64,000 bases of DNA from Adiantum capillus-veneris (GCA_014529385.2 CM043950.1:151654945-151718944), one strand, 5' to 3'. Positions 43,908 to 56,100 are shown, numbered from the stretch's first letter. The notes: generated from the letters alone by a model not told the origin. Translations and numbers: made by a program.

Positions 43908-44560
43908 TTGCTTATTTTTATGTCACCTCTGTTTCAGGATTGCTCATGTTATAGAATGACAGATCGCATGAGTACTAATCACAACCCTGAGAATCATGCA
44001 AAGATTCTTGATCAAATTAAACTTTACCTTAAAGACCATACACCAAAGAATGCCTTGGCTACTAGAACTAGAACTTTCCTTGCTAGGAAAGCCAAATTAT
44101 GTACTACATACTATGGCAAGAAAAAGGAAACCTAACCTCACTGTTTTTGTAGACTCTTGCTCTCTCTCGAGGACTGGAACTAACCTCGGAGCCCCTCTCT
44201 TGTCCTCACATGTATTAGCAGCTTGGATGCTTCACAGCTTATTTATGATTTGGCACTTGCCTCGGAAAAAAAACTATCTGTCTTGCACATGTTGTCATTT
44301 AATTGACTGGGTAGAAATTTTGGCCACATTGGACAAAGACCCCCTAGAAGGTGTTAATTTGTTGTCCCAATATATTGCCCAACTTCCTGTCCTTGCTTCA
44401 CAATATCAGCAAGAGCTTACCCTGTTCTCCTCATCTAGAGATGAGTTGTCAAACTTCCTTAGAAAACTATGTGGGCTTGACCCCTTATTTGTTTGCACTT
44501 CAGATACCCCCTCCAATCCCTCCAACTGGTGGCATATTCTATCGAGATAGTGCATATTTG
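43908..44560 (+). pseudogene. upstream ORF of the Penelope-like unit, part 1
   Basis: Two overlapping frames continue one protein: MSTNHNPENHAKILDQIKLY and RTFLARKAKLCTTYYGKKK (43908-44135), then from 43996 LTVFVDSCSLSRTGTNLGAP, LSCTCCHLIDWVEILATLDK and QELTLFSSSRDELSNFLRK (to 44550). The frame change is near 44130. A CxCCH cluster is visible but I cannot name a domain. Its position before the RT region suggests an accessory or gag-like ORF. Confidence 0.45.
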
Positions 44561-45492
44561 GAAGTAGTTAAAGAGTTTCAAAATAATCTTTGCTCCCTCA
44601 ATGATGTTAACCTCCTTGAGATGGTACCAAAAATCTCTAAAGTTTTTCCTGTCTTACCAATAAGACAAATAGAAATTGAATCTCTCGGAGTTGACCATCA
44701 ACTATGGGTTCTGCCAAACAAAGCCGCGCCTTCCTGGCTCCTATTACTAGTGAAACTTGGGTGTACTTGGCCAACCTTCATGCCTCAACTGTAGAAGACT
44801 GTAAACTCAAAATTCTCAAAGATGGACAATTCTTGGACAAAGGAGAACTTATTAAAGCACCCTTTAACAGTCATCTCATCAACCACTCCAAATGCCCCTC
44901 AAATGCTGGATTGTACATACGTACTAAGGTTAGCATGGAATTTGCTAAAAGTAACCCAGCTTTCTACACTGAGTCTATATGGAATATCTTTCGCCCCTAT
45001 GTGAAATGTGCTTGCAGATTTCTTGACCCCAAAGCTACCTGTGAATCAAGCATCATGTGGTTTGATCATGCAATATGGTTTATCCTCAACCACCTGGATT
45101 TATTATTCCTAGAGAAATCGGTCGACTTCCATCTATCCCTCATCTGCTCATGGCTAGGAGGGAAGGCTAAGCAGATTGTGATTGCACAAATTGCCTTTAG
45201 TATCTTCCGTGGTCTTATGCATGATATTCTAAAAGAGGTTAAAGCAGATGATCCCGGTCTATACCTCACCATCTATGCTAACATTAAAGGGGTCAAGTTC
45301 ATCACTAATCTGCTTAAACCTTGTATTGAAGATGATGATTCTCCTTCCCTGAAAAGAGCTAACTCTTTCGCTACTCCCAACTCTTTCACCTCGTTTTTTA
45401 CACCTAGCTCCTCGTCTAATCGAGGAAAAACTCGTAGCTTTACCAGAGGGAGAGGCAAACTCCCTGCTATCAGAAACTTCCCTGAAATCTAA
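44561..45492 (+). pseudogene. upstream ORF of the Penelope-like unit, part 2, with basic C-terminus
   Basis: The reading starts SAYLEVVKEFQNNLCSLNDV in one frame. It then shifts near 44700 to a 262-residue stretch with RAFLAPITSETWVYLANLHA, LINHSKCPSNAGLYIRTKVS, SIMWFDHAIWFILNHLDLLF and SWLGGKAKQIVIAQIAFSIF. It ends in a Ser-rich basic tail (SFTSFFTPSSSSNRGKTRS, FTRGRGKLPA). The helical body plus an RG-rich tail looks like a nucleic-acid-binding ORF1 or gag-like product, but no family is recognised. The stop at 45490-45492 is followed almost at once by the next reading frame. Confidence 0.45.
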
Positions 45493-45495
45493 CCC

Positions 45496-46370
45496 ATGAA
45501 TATATTGCAGGTCTCAACAAACCCGTGTGGAAGAAGAGTTCTCAGCAAAAAGGAAGATTCAAAATGTGGTGCTATCTACATACACTGTCTTTTTCACAAT
45601 ATACTTCTCGCTTGGATCTTACCAAAAAATCTTTTTTGTGAGTGCTTTGACTTACTTTTTGGGAATCATAAACTGCTTGACAATATTCTCATAGGATGGA
45701 AATATCATCATCCTATAAAAGGATTAGTTTTAAATAATGACTTTCTTAGACAAGAAACAATCCCTTGCTGTACATGCATTCAATTTACCTCATTCTGCAG
45801 GAATTTTGAAGGAATTGGTAACCATGTCTGTACTCAGGATCTCAGCATTATCGATAATGTCACAATACGTAAGTTATTGGCCAAAGGGCTCAATCACATA
45901 CCTAACTATCCAAAAAACCCTTACGTTGCCATATCAAATTTACTTAGCTGCCTCACTGACCTTGTTAGTGCTCTCTGACTGGAGATGACAGTCCTACCGG
46001 ACTTGAAGGAATTAGTGAAGGAAGGCTTCCTTCATAAAATTTCTCTATTTCCTAGGAAGTGGCTTTCTTCTGATAGCTCTTGGCTTACACCTCAACTAGC
46101 TCTTGATTTTCAACTAATCTCAGATAAATGGTTAGTGGTTGGGCTTGACAAAAGATCCAACTGCCCTACTATTATGTGAAAATACCTTGCTTGGAAACCA
46201 ACTCGAGATCGAGTATCAGGTAAATAATTCTATCATACTAACAATACACCACAAAATATCTCTAACAAGATCTCTAAACATTTAGGATCGCTTGGATACT
46301 CAATTAGTAACACCAAGTTACCAGTACTATTTCCTAAAAAGACATATTTAAGAATTTTGGGAATTATTCA
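45496..46370 (+). pseudogene. pre-RT region of the Penelope-like element
   Basis: The ORF 45496-45978 contains IPCCTCIQFTSFCRNFEGIG, then NHVCTQDLSIIDNVTIRKLL and AKGLNHIPNYPKNPY. This is the pattern 'CxC ... GHVxTGDLxII ... LRxLLxKGxxxR' found before the RT core in Penelope-like elements of the Naiad/hydra/Chlamys type. After a stop, 45985-46179 continues to LISDKWLVVGLDKRSNCPTI, matching the 'V(P)ADKxxNxxV' RT start motif. Coding-like text with further stops runs to ATTCA at 46366-46370, where an LTR element was inserted. The family pattern is from memory, not a search. Confidence 0.6.
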
Positions 46371-46846
46371 TGCTATAATCGAAAGTCGTGGCTGCCTGCA
46401 AAATACCCGAAATAACACAATAAACAGCATAAAGCAGACTAATCGGCATACCTGGCACAATCACGTGGTCACATGATCGCAAGATACATGAACAGAGAGA
46501 CTGAGAGCGAGAGAGATTGAGAGAGCACGTGCAGGCGCACCTCCTAGAGCGGAGTGCTACGCTGGCACGGCGAGAGAGAAGAGGGAAAAGGAGAGAAGAA
46601 CAATGCAAACACTGGGTGCAATCTCCCCCCGTGCAAGAGTGACCATTTCCCTCTTGCACGTATTTAATTTAAAGATTCTTGAATGGTCAAAGTGAGTACA
46701 GACTGGCCGGCCGATCATAAATGGCCAAAGCACTTGAATAATAAAATGTACATAAAATATGATATCCTTTTGCAATAGCTTAGCTCAGTCAAGCCTTTTC
46801 CACCTGTCACAGCTGCAATAAATAATAAGATATCAATTCCATAACA
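46371..46846 (-). repeat. 3' LTR of the non-coding LTR element (476 bp)
   Basis: TGCTATAATCG to CAATTCCATAACA on the plus strand. It matches 51559-52031. On the minus strand a purine run (GGAGAGGTA) precedes it at 46847-46855. Confidence 0.94.
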
Positions 46847-47254
46847 TACCTCTCCGTTGGAAAGCAATTGTCCTCAGTTGCAAAGATAAAAATCTGCAAA
46901 CAGTACTTTTCAAAAACAGTGATTAGTATGTTGTGTAAAAAAAACATCACATGATAGATGAAACTAAACAACATTAGCTTATGCCTGCCGTCATCCACAT
47001 ACTACCTATTCTAGTGTCCCATACCACTAGAATAAGCAGTATATGTCATACCCTGATGAATCAGGATATCATTGGTCACACTCATCATCAATCTCACAAT
47101 GTCAAGTCTCATCGCATGAAAATAATCACCAGATACCAAATCCCAATCCAATTCCAATTCCACAGGATAAGTCCAAATCCAAATCACTTTCATTATGTGC
47201 CCCGGTAACAAAATCATACCAGTACAGTGGTGGCCAGTCACTACAGCATGATTT

Positions 47255-47495
47255 TGTGATCGGTGTTGCCTAAATCGGCGAATCTACACCAATAAGACGT
47301 GCTGCCTAGATCGACGAATCTGCACTAATACTGCCTATATCGGCGGATCTGCATTTACCATTGTGAATAGATCTGCGAATTGTTAATGTGCTGCCTAAAT
47401 TGGCGGATCGGCACAGATAATTGGTGTTGCCTAAATCGGCGAATCTACACCAAGATGAGCATTTACAAACCGCCTAAATTGGCGGATCTGTGTGC
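47255..47495 (+). repeat. degenerate repeat of TGCCTAAATCGGCGAATCT units
   Basis: At least seven copies of (T)GCCTA(A/G)AT(C/T)GGCG(A/G)ATCT occur, spaced about 25-50 bp apart. Many are bracketed by GTGT and ACAC so that each could form a small hairpin. They lie in the interior of the non-coding LTR element. Confidence 0.8.
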
Positions 47496-48419
47496 ATGTG
47501 ACCAATGGATGAGGCAAGGCCTAAAAACATAAAAAAATATACTACCTGTTTCATACCACATTGGAGTAAAATTGAGTAACAAAGTACTGACAAGTTGGTA
47601 TTTAACAGAAAGCACCGCGACTCACGTGAGTAGCTGCATATCTCAATGTGAAATGATCGCAATAGCAATTTCTTTTAATACAAGTATTGGCACAATGTTA
47701 TAGAATGCAGGTAATGAAAAGAGCCATGCCTTCTTTCAAGAAATAAATGGTAATCGAGCTGATAAGTAAGCTAGATGTGTTGAATTTGTTGTTCTCTGTG
47801 GAATGGTATTAAGAAATATGTGTAGCACTATGAGTATCTGAGAGAGTGTTATCAGTGTATAATTACTTGTGTTTCTGAGAAGATTTTCCAAAACCCAAAA
47901 TGAAAATGCGGAGAGAACTTACCTGGTTGCTCTTTTAAAATCATTAGACTCTGGATGATGTACTGCATCTGAAATATTTAGTAGTCTGTGCATGGGGAGA
48001 GAGATACAAGTAGGAGAGAGCTGTAATTAGCAAAAGTCATTTACAATTATGAGCCTCTGATTAATTGAAAAGTGTGATGGAATCAATATATTGTAGATTG
48101 TTATTGTTTGAATAAATGGAGTTGTCCCCTTGATATTGCAAGTTGTTGTCTCTAACGTTCTTAAATTGTGAAATTTATTATTTATAATTGTTAAAGGGCA
48201 TTGACTAGTTAAATAGTATATTGGTCCATGAATAGGGAAAACAACGCAAAATTGATTTGACCTTAGTTGCTCTTTCGGACATTGCCAATCAGACGTCAAG
48301 AATATGCATCAAGAAAATGTCTGGCAAGACCAAAAACTAAAGCTTCTCTTCTAAACTTGTACTTAGTATGTGATATGAGAGTCTGCAACTTATACAAATT
48401 ACCTATAAGAGCAAACTAA

Positions 48420-49150
48420 TACAGTCCTTATGGATCTAATACAATGTCTATGTAGAAAAATTAAACTAAAATCAGCGTCATCGTCGTCAAGTCCCGTGGA
48501 TGCCCAGCATTAGGCGTCGTCGCTAAAAGTATTGCATTAGTCACGGAAGAGTGTTGGGGATGTCTGCTTCTACAAGTAGTCTCAGTTGTGTGTGTGTGTG
48601 TGGGAGGGGGGGGCACTGGTGTGGAGGTTTCAGATGCAGCAAAAAGGCGAGAAATAAAATGAAATAAAATGTTACATTAAACGCCGTTGAATTACATTTG
48701 GAGTCAAAATTGATACAATTAGTGTGAATCTAATCCAATGTTTGGGTACTAAAATAAAATGAAGTAAAGTGAAAGACTAAAATTAAAACCCTAAAAGCAT
48801 CATTCTAAAAATCGTCAACATCATTGTCGCTTTTCGTGGTTGCCCGACAGCAGGTGTATATCTGAGAAATCTTCCTCAATGTTTGCCGAAGATTTTCCTC
48901 AATGTTCGTCGTGATTAGAAATCATATTGGGAGGCCGATGAGAGATAAAGAAATGAAATGAAATGTCGTATTAAACGTCTTCAAGAGGCCAAAATTATAG
49001 ATAGGCCAAATTGATACAATCCATGTAAATTTAACAATCTAATCCAATGCTTGGGTAGAGATGAAAATGAAGTAATAAAAATTAAGAAAAAGGTGTTGTC
49101 AGCATCGTCAAATACCGTCTGTGTAAGTAGGCGTACTGGGAGGGGGCAAA
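48420..49150 (+). repeat. about three diverged tandem units of 220-300 bp
   Basis: Each unit has a (GAAAT)n-type start with ATGTNNNATTAAACG, then AATCCAATG(T/C)TTGGG, an AAATGAAGTAA word and a GTCGTC(A)-rich end. A fourth relative lies at 6565-6745. Confidence 0.5.
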
Positions 49151-50320
49151 GAGAGATATTTTGATATGAACAAATGAAGGGAGGAGGTAAAGAGTCGTGG
49201 TTCCATGAGAGCAAGAGGGAGAATCTGTTGTTTGCGCAATATAAAGATATATGACGTAGGATTATTTTAAAAAATAAAAAAAACAGAGATTTGATAGTGT
49301 AGTTTCGGGCATAACTTCACATTATAGTTTACGGGCCAGTACGACACCTTGCGCCGTTTGTCGCGTTGTTGTATATTAAATTTATCTCTTGATGGCAAAC
49401 TATCCTGATCTTGTAGGACCATGGTTGCCATATAACCATGGCCTAGAATAGATGCCTAGGTAGCTGCATGTCACAAGTGTGCCTCACGCTGCTCCGCAGC
49501 CATCCATGGGACCACATTACTATTTTAAAGGTGCCCAAAATAACTGTATCAAAAGTTATAAAAAAAATAAAATGAATCAAAAAATAAAAGTATGTAGGCT
49601 GCTGCGAGCTTCAATGCAGAGGAGCTTGAGAGCACCATCCATAGCCTCGTCTGCCGCTTCCATTGCAAGCGGCCATGAAGGGAAATCCCACCAGCACAGT
49701 GGCGCATATCTGAAAGTCCCGAAGGCCCCCCTTTGGTGACCATCTTTTCCCTATTGCATCTTGTAGGCCCAATACTTATGGGCTTAGCGCCCTTCATTCC
49801 TCCAAAACAAAATGCTTCTCCTTCTCTCGAATCAGCCCCCCCCTCAGTTAGCGGCCAAGTTCACATCCTTTGCCCTGTTCACGGCCGCCTACAAACGGCA
49901 TGTTGCATTACCCCTCCCTGAATTGATAAGGACACGCACGTCTGAATTTGTGTGTTTCTTCTTGCAGTGCAAAGACGCTGTCTGGTTATGTAGGAGAGCG
50001 AGTGGTTCTACTGTATGAGGGAGAGAGAGTGGGGGTTTGTTCGCCATAGCATGAGAGAGAGAGTTCCATTTTCTCTGGTGGATGAGACTCAAGATAACTG
50101 ACAGAGAGTGAGAAAGAGAGAAAGAGGTGGCCACTTGTGGCTGCATGGGGAGTTAGGTGGTGGGTGAGTGGAGAGGGTTCAGAGGTGGTGGTTGTCAAGT
50201 TGGAGGAGAGAGTGAGAGAGAATTGGACTGCGCTTGTACTGTGTGTGCGAAAAAGAGGGACGGTTGCTCCTCATTAATGGACCACAGCCGCATGCTACAT
50301 GACATTTTGCCAAGGAGAAG

Positions 50321-50361
<41 letters not shown>

Positions 50362-51545
50362 GGTTGTGCTTGTCGCAAAGATTGCATGCAGTCAAGGTTG
50401 ACTGGCCTCCAACAGTGGGAGCCAAAAATGATTGTGTGGTTGAGGCTATGCGCCTCCATGCAGACACACGCAGTTCTGAGTGGGTGGTTTGGGCGCCACA
50501 AGATGAGAGAAAAGGAGAGATTGGATGGGCTGGCGACTAACTGATGGGTTGGCACGCCATGCAGGCAACTGAGAGAGTATGAGATTATTGAGGTTGAGAT
50601 TTGAGAGCGAGTTTGAGAGTGCTAGCGGCGGATCCAACAACCGGTGTGTGTGTGTGGTGTATGGAAGGTTCGACAGCAGTAGGTAGGTTAGAGAGAGGAA
50701 GGGACTAGTCTTGGTTGGTGATTATCAGAAGGGGGAGAGTGAGGCACTGTGTTGCAAGCCTGCGAGCGGACGCCTCTGTTGTGTCTGGGCAATTGGTTGC
50801 GGGTGATGCCATGTCGGCAGCCGTGAGAGGAAGAGAGAGTGCGAGGGTCGCCATCAATTTTGCTTCGATGGTGTTGCTGGTCAAGAATGCAACAAACATT
50901 TTTTTTTTGGAGATATTTTTTATGAAGACATGTATGCTCATGTGACTATATCAACTATGTGTGCTCCACATGATGACGCACTGCTCGCACCCACGACTAC
51001 TTGCCTTGGTGATTTGTGCAGGATGACGAGGGTATGATGAGGTCAATAGCCGTGAGAGAGACAAAAAATAAAATAAAACAATAATAAATCCTTTATAGCT
51101 CCCCTTCTTCTTTGAGTCGTCTCCTTCCTAACGGGCTTAATATCCAAATTGCTACCCTACCTTGATCATCTTGTCCTCATAAACCGTCATCTCGCTACGC
51201 TTTCACAAGAAAATCATTGTTACTCCATATTAATCCCCTGAATAAAGTACTCCCTATTTCTTCCCTATATAGCTATGGAAAACATCTCCAAGCTCTTCTT
51301 TTTATGAGTATTCTCATAAGATTAAGTTTTAATATGTTATTATGTTTAATTATCATAATTACATTGCTAATCATGATATTACGACAACAAAGAAGAGATT
51401 CTCTTTCATTTTAAGGACCCCTAATTATCTTGTTCAATCACACTAATTACTACAAATGAAAGCAAATAAAAAAACTCTACAAAAAATTTAAAAAAAACAA
51501 TGTACTTAGCTGTTGATTATCTTTCATCTTTGGAGCGTAGCCTAC
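49151..51545. other. interior of the LTR element without recognisable genes
   Basis: Short ORFs are accidental or arise from GA-rich repeats, including a pure (GA)n tract at about 50324-50361. No capsid, RT or integrase motif was found on either strand. Confidence 0.6.
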
Positions 51546-51557
51546 GCTCTGATACCA
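51546..51557 (-). promoter_or_regulatory. primer-binding site of the non-coding LTR element
   Basis: The minus strand reads TGGTATCAGAGC one base after the 5' LTR, an exact initiator tRNA-Met site. Confidence 0.93.
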
Positions 51558-51558
51558 C

Positions 51559-52031
51559 TGCTACAATCGGAAGTCGTGGCTCCCTGCAAAATCCTGAAAT
51601 AACACAATAAACAGCATAAAATAGGCTAATCAGCATACCTGGCACAATCGCGTGGTCGCATGATCGCAAGATACACGAACAGAGAGACTGAGAGCGAGAG
51701 AGATTGAGAGAGCACGTGCAGGCGCACCTCCTAGAGCGGAGTGCTACGTAGGCACGGCGAGAGAGAAGAGGAAAAATGAGAGAAGAACAACGCAAACACT
51801 AGGTGCAATCTCCCCGTGCAAGAGTGACCATTTCCCTCTTGCACGTATTTAATTTATAGATTCTTGAATGGTCAAAGTGAGTACAGACTGGCCGGCCGGT
51901 CATAAATGGCCAAAGCACTTGAATAATAAAATGTACATAAAATATGATATCCTTTTGCAATAGCTTAGCTCAGTCAAGCCTTTTCCACCTGTCACAACTG
52001 CAATAAATAATAAGATATCAATTCCATAACA
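51559..52031 (-). repeat. 5' LTR of the non-coding LTR element (473 bp)
   Basis: TGCTACAATCGG to CAATTCCATAACA on the plus strand, followed by the target copy ATTCA. Roughly twenty substitutions or small indels distinguish it from 46371-46846. Confidence 0.94.
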
Positions 52032-52099
52032 ATTCAAGTCCCATTTTTTAAATTGAGATGTAAAACTGTTTTTTTTTTAAATTAAGTTTGACCTCATGG

Positions 52100-53340
52100 T
52101 TGTTTGTGAAGAGCCTTTGCACCGGGTAAAAATGAGGCACTAGCACATGGATAGGGGCTTCAAACTTAAGTTCAATCCTCACTTGGTGCTACTACTCACT
52201 AATAGATACGAAGAATGTCTAGGTATATAATGGGCATGCGGCTCAAACTAAGATATCCATTTTTTGATAGAAAAGGGCAAGAAGGTCAATGTTTACTATA
52301 ACCTTTTACCTCTTGCTAGGCGTTGTTCTTGAACCTCATGCCTCTTATGTGCCCCCATTCTATGCCCCTTTAGTGTCAGCTTCCACCTCTTGCTAGGTAT
52401 TGAAAGGGGGTACATAAGGGGCATGAGGCTAGAGGTACCACCATGTTCAAGGTACCAGGACGACATGATGATCAACACACTCATAATTTGAGCTTCCACC
52501 TTGCTATAGGTATGTAAGGAGCTTCCATCTTGCTATAGGTATGTACGGAGCATGACTCAAGGATCAACCTTGTTCTAGATACATATGCAGCACAAGGCTA
52601 AAACTGCTTTGCGTTGGTCTAGGTAGATAAGGGGCATAGGACTCCGAAATCTTGAGTCTTCATCTAGATACTAAAGGGGTAAGGCAGGCCTCCACCATGT
52701 TCTAGGTAATATGTATTGGAAATGAGGCTCAAACTTAAGTTTGAGCATTATGTCTCTTTAATACCTAAGGAAAGGTTGAAGTTCAAACTCTTGGGGCTAT
52801 GCTCTAAGCATGTAAGGAACTAAGGAAAGGTTGAAGTTCAAACTCTTGGGGCTATGCTCTAAGTATGTAAGGAACGTGAAGTGTTTGAGCCTCTACCTTG
52901 TATTAAACCCGCAATAGGTAAAGACATGAGGACCAAATTTTAGTTCTTGCTATGCTCTAGGTATACAAGGGGCATGAAGCTTGAACTTGAGTTCAAGCTC
53001 AAACTTAAGTTCTTGCTGATGCTCTAGGTATACAAGGGGCATGAAGCTCGAACTTGAGTTCAAGCAATTACCTTGTTCCAAATATGACAAGGACATGAGG
53101 CTCGAACTTAAGTTGGAGCCTTTTTCTTGCTCCAAATTTATAGGTTAAAAATCGAGCCTCCATCTTGCAGTCCAAAGTCGGTAAGTGCGTGAGGCTTAAG
53201 TTCGAGCCTCCACCTTGCTCTAGGCACGTAAGGGACATAAATATTTAAGCCTCCACCTTGTTCTAAGTCAATAAAGAGCATGAGGCTAGAGTCTATCTCC
53301 ATGTTGGCTACAAAATGTGCACCAATACTCAGAGACAGCT
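52100..53340 (+). repeat. field of diverged repeats with palindromic AACTTRAGTTC cores
   Basis: Words such as CTAGGTATACAAGGGGCATG, GAAGCTCGAACTTGAGTTCA and CTTAAGTTCGAGCCTCCACC recur many times at about 60-75 bp spacing. A 55-bp unit is exactly duplicated bar one base near 52763-52872. The cores are self-complementary. No coding signal. Confidence 0.85.
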
Positions 53341-53679
53341 GCATGCGGCCAAATCATGACAAGAGAATGGAATGCAAGGTTCTACAAGCCTTGTCTGCAT
53401 GCGGCCAAATCATGACGTGAATCTTGGATTTTGTGAGGTCTTTTATGAAATCGAATGACAAGAGAGATGTAGTTAGAAGTGGTTGCAAGCTTGAGATGAT
53501 TGCGCAACACTAGTCACCATATTCTTGCAGCGCAAGCCTGATCCTCCTTCCCTTCAACTCTACCCCAATTACCACATATATTTTCTCCCTCTGCCTCTAT
53601 TTCAGCCGCTTCTATTTCGGATCCTCTAATATTCCTAGGTAACTGATTCTCTCATATCTACATTAATGCCACTGTAGGG

Positions 53680-54345
53680 AGTCCCGTGCAAATGACTTTC
53701 GTGCAAGACTAGATTGCCAACAAACTGAAGTTTCTGTTTGAGATAGTGAAGGGGACGAAGAGAGATGCAGGAGCAATTGTCAACACGATGCATCAGCTGG
53801 AACTGCTAGAGATAGTGCAGAGCTTGGTTGCAATGGTGGGTTTGACTCTGTATATTTTGGGCTCTATATTGTCTAGCCTGGAGGTAGACGTGCCCAAGGA
53901 AGGCCACTTAAGCTACACTATGTCGGGACTGGCCAATGGCTATTCCACAACAGAGTTTCTATAGTGGTTTAACATGCAGTCTCTTGCATCTGTGGTGTAT
54001 ATGGCGCTGAGGAGCATGGTGTACTTCACTAAGGAGGAGGTGGCGTTGGGTTTGGGAGCATCCAAACAACTATTTTTGTGGGTGCCTAGCTTCGAGGACC
54101 ACCATGCAGGGCAGAGTGATGGCTAGAATGCGCAGGTGGATCTCATGTCAATGTCACTTGATGGCTTTCTAGAGAGAAGCAGAGAGAAAGAGAGAGATGA
54201 TGTGATTAGCTGGGCACCACAGATGACCATGCTTGCCCATCCTTCAATGGCAGGGATGTTTCCTCACGAACTATATTGGCATGGGGTCGCTGCTCGAGGC
54301 TTTGTCAAGATACAAGTTTGCGCTTGCTGACAGAATACAAACCTA
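53680..54345 (+). pseudogene. UDP-glycosyltransferase (family 1) pseudogene fragment
   Basis: The reading AGAIVNTMHQLELLEIVQSL matches the 'VNTFxELE' region. After a TAG at 53962-53964 come WFNMQSLASVVYMALRSMVY and FTKEEVALGLGASKQLFLWV, the 'SVVYVSFGS ... GLxxSxxxFLWV' region. A second TAG at 54124-54126 precedes FLERSREKERDDVISWAPQM and LAHPSMAGMF, the start of the plant PSPG sugar-donor box. A frameshift then moves the end to another frame (GMGSLLEALSRYKFAL). Plant UGTs attach sugars to small molecules in the cytosol. About the C-terminal half survives, without introns. Confidence 0.85.
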
Positions 54346-56100
54346 CACTACTGAACAAAATACAAACCCGCGCTTGCTGAGCCAGGAGTGGGGAGTATCC
54401 ATTCCCTTATCATCCCTAGTGTCCCATAAAAAATTCTCTAATATCAAAACACGGGACAGTCAAGGCTACACTTCGTTACATTGCTATGTTCATCGCTCTG
54501 CAGCAACAACCATCACCGCTGTGCAACTATCGTTGCCACCATGCGCGTAGGCAAGCATGAAGCTCAACATTGGTAGCAAAATACAATGCAGCACTTAACG
54601 GCAATGAACGACATCAGCAGACGGCAGGGGAGAACCACCATCACAATCTGATGGATTTGAAGTTTGAATTTCAAAATTCAAATTAAAGTGCATTCACTTA
54701 ATGAGGTTCACGTGATATTTTCTCTTGAGCTAAGTAATGGTGCACACCACTCACTTTTCATGAGACCACCCAATGAGCACACCCACACGTTTTTTTGCTA
54801 GCACCTAGAAGAGCAATGTAATGCAATGCTTTGGATCATAATGCAACGCCTTCATCTTGCTCGACCTCAAGTTCGAGTTTCAATCTTTCGTTGAGGTTCT
54901 AGATCCATACTTTGAAGATGTACATAGAGTATGCATTATGTTGTGAGACTTTGAAGATGCACATCGAGTATAAAGTCTAAGGATGGAAGTTCGAGTTCCG
55001 ACCTCAAGTGACTCTTGTTCATCTGATACTCAACAAAGTTCACGTGCATGTTCTAGTCCATGTGTTAGAGTTGTCTTTGACAAGGAGAGAGGGATAGTTC
55101 TATCTCTCAAACTATTTCTTGTTTGATCATTTGACTTCCTTGGATGGAGTTTAGAGGTGGAGCATCTGATGCTAGACTCTTAGCTGACAATGACAATAGT
55201 TGAAGGAATTTTTTGATGGAGTGTGAACTTCTCCTTTTTCCATTTTCTCTCCTTCTCGGGTGGTAGTGTGGCCCTACAGATTTGGTCACTTCTTTGCCCT
55301 TTGTGAGATTGTCAATACTAGTTGTGGGATAGCTCTTTGATCTCTTCTGAGTTTTTCAGCACTAGTTTAATTGGGACAGGTTTGCAACCCTCTACCTCAA
55401 GTTTGAGCCTCAATGCTTCTTTGAAGTGGTTTTGGTTATGTTCTCAAGGTTAAGTTGTAATGATACAAATATGTGTAAGTAAACTCCAAGGTAGTCACCT
55501 TGCAAGATCTCTACAAGTATTCATAGAGTTGAGCAACTTCTTTTCTATATTTATGTCAACACAATTTGGACCTCCCATTTTGTTTGTAAGCATTTTCAAA
55601 GATTCTTGATCTAAACTTTTAGTCCTAACATCTTCTGACAAGACTTTTGTCCTTGATGGAGTTGTTAGTCACTGGTGAAGATATGTATCCATCATGCAAG
55701 CTAACCATTGTATCTTCTAATTTATTGTCACCATATATGCTTGCTTGCACAATTACAACAGGCACATGCTATAGATGGCACACACCCTCAACCAAGATAT
55801 TCAATCTCACAAACACTTTTGATATGATCATTGTCTCTGGAAACGCATACTTTCAAAATCTCACTATACTTTTCAAGGAGAGGATCTGCACCACTCTTAG
55901 AGTATTAGCATCAAGTATTTGCCTCATGACCATACATCTTTTACACCTTCTTGTAAGAACAACCTACATGTAACATGTGACACAAGCATTGGGCTCCAAG
56001 ACAAAACTTAGAGCTTCCTAAATAGCACTTGTTTAGTAGTTTGTACATTTCAGACAAGAATGATGTGCATCCTCAACCAGACTTTAGATGTTCTTAGAAA
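54346..56100. other. no recognised gene between the UGT remnant and the RT core
   Basis: A 108-residue ORF at 55647-55973 (MSLMELLVTGEDMYPSCKLT) has no motif I recognise. Two TACAAACCC(G)CGCTTGCTG-type words repeat at about 54310-54385. No TSD pair was found that would define 52037-56100 as a single insertion. Confidence 0.4.

Larger units (their letters stand above)
46371..52031 (-). mobile_element. complete non-coding LTR retrotransposon (LARD-like), TSD ATTCA
   Basis: LTRs at 46371-46846 and 51559-52031 have TG...CA ends and about 5% visible differences. ATTCA flanks both outer edges (46366-46370 and 52032-52036). The initiator-Met primer site beside the right LTR fixes the orientation as minus. 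The 4.7-kb interior has no gag or pol motif on either strand, so it is non-autonomous and must use proteins of another element. It contains several local repeats. By LTR size it is smaller than classic LARDs, so 'LARD-like' is only descriptive. Confidence 0.95.

Noticed and set aside
50157-50555. Overlapping ORFs on both strands, up to 127 codons
   Set aside because: They run through a GA microsatellite and GA-rich DNA, show no motif and overlap on both strands.
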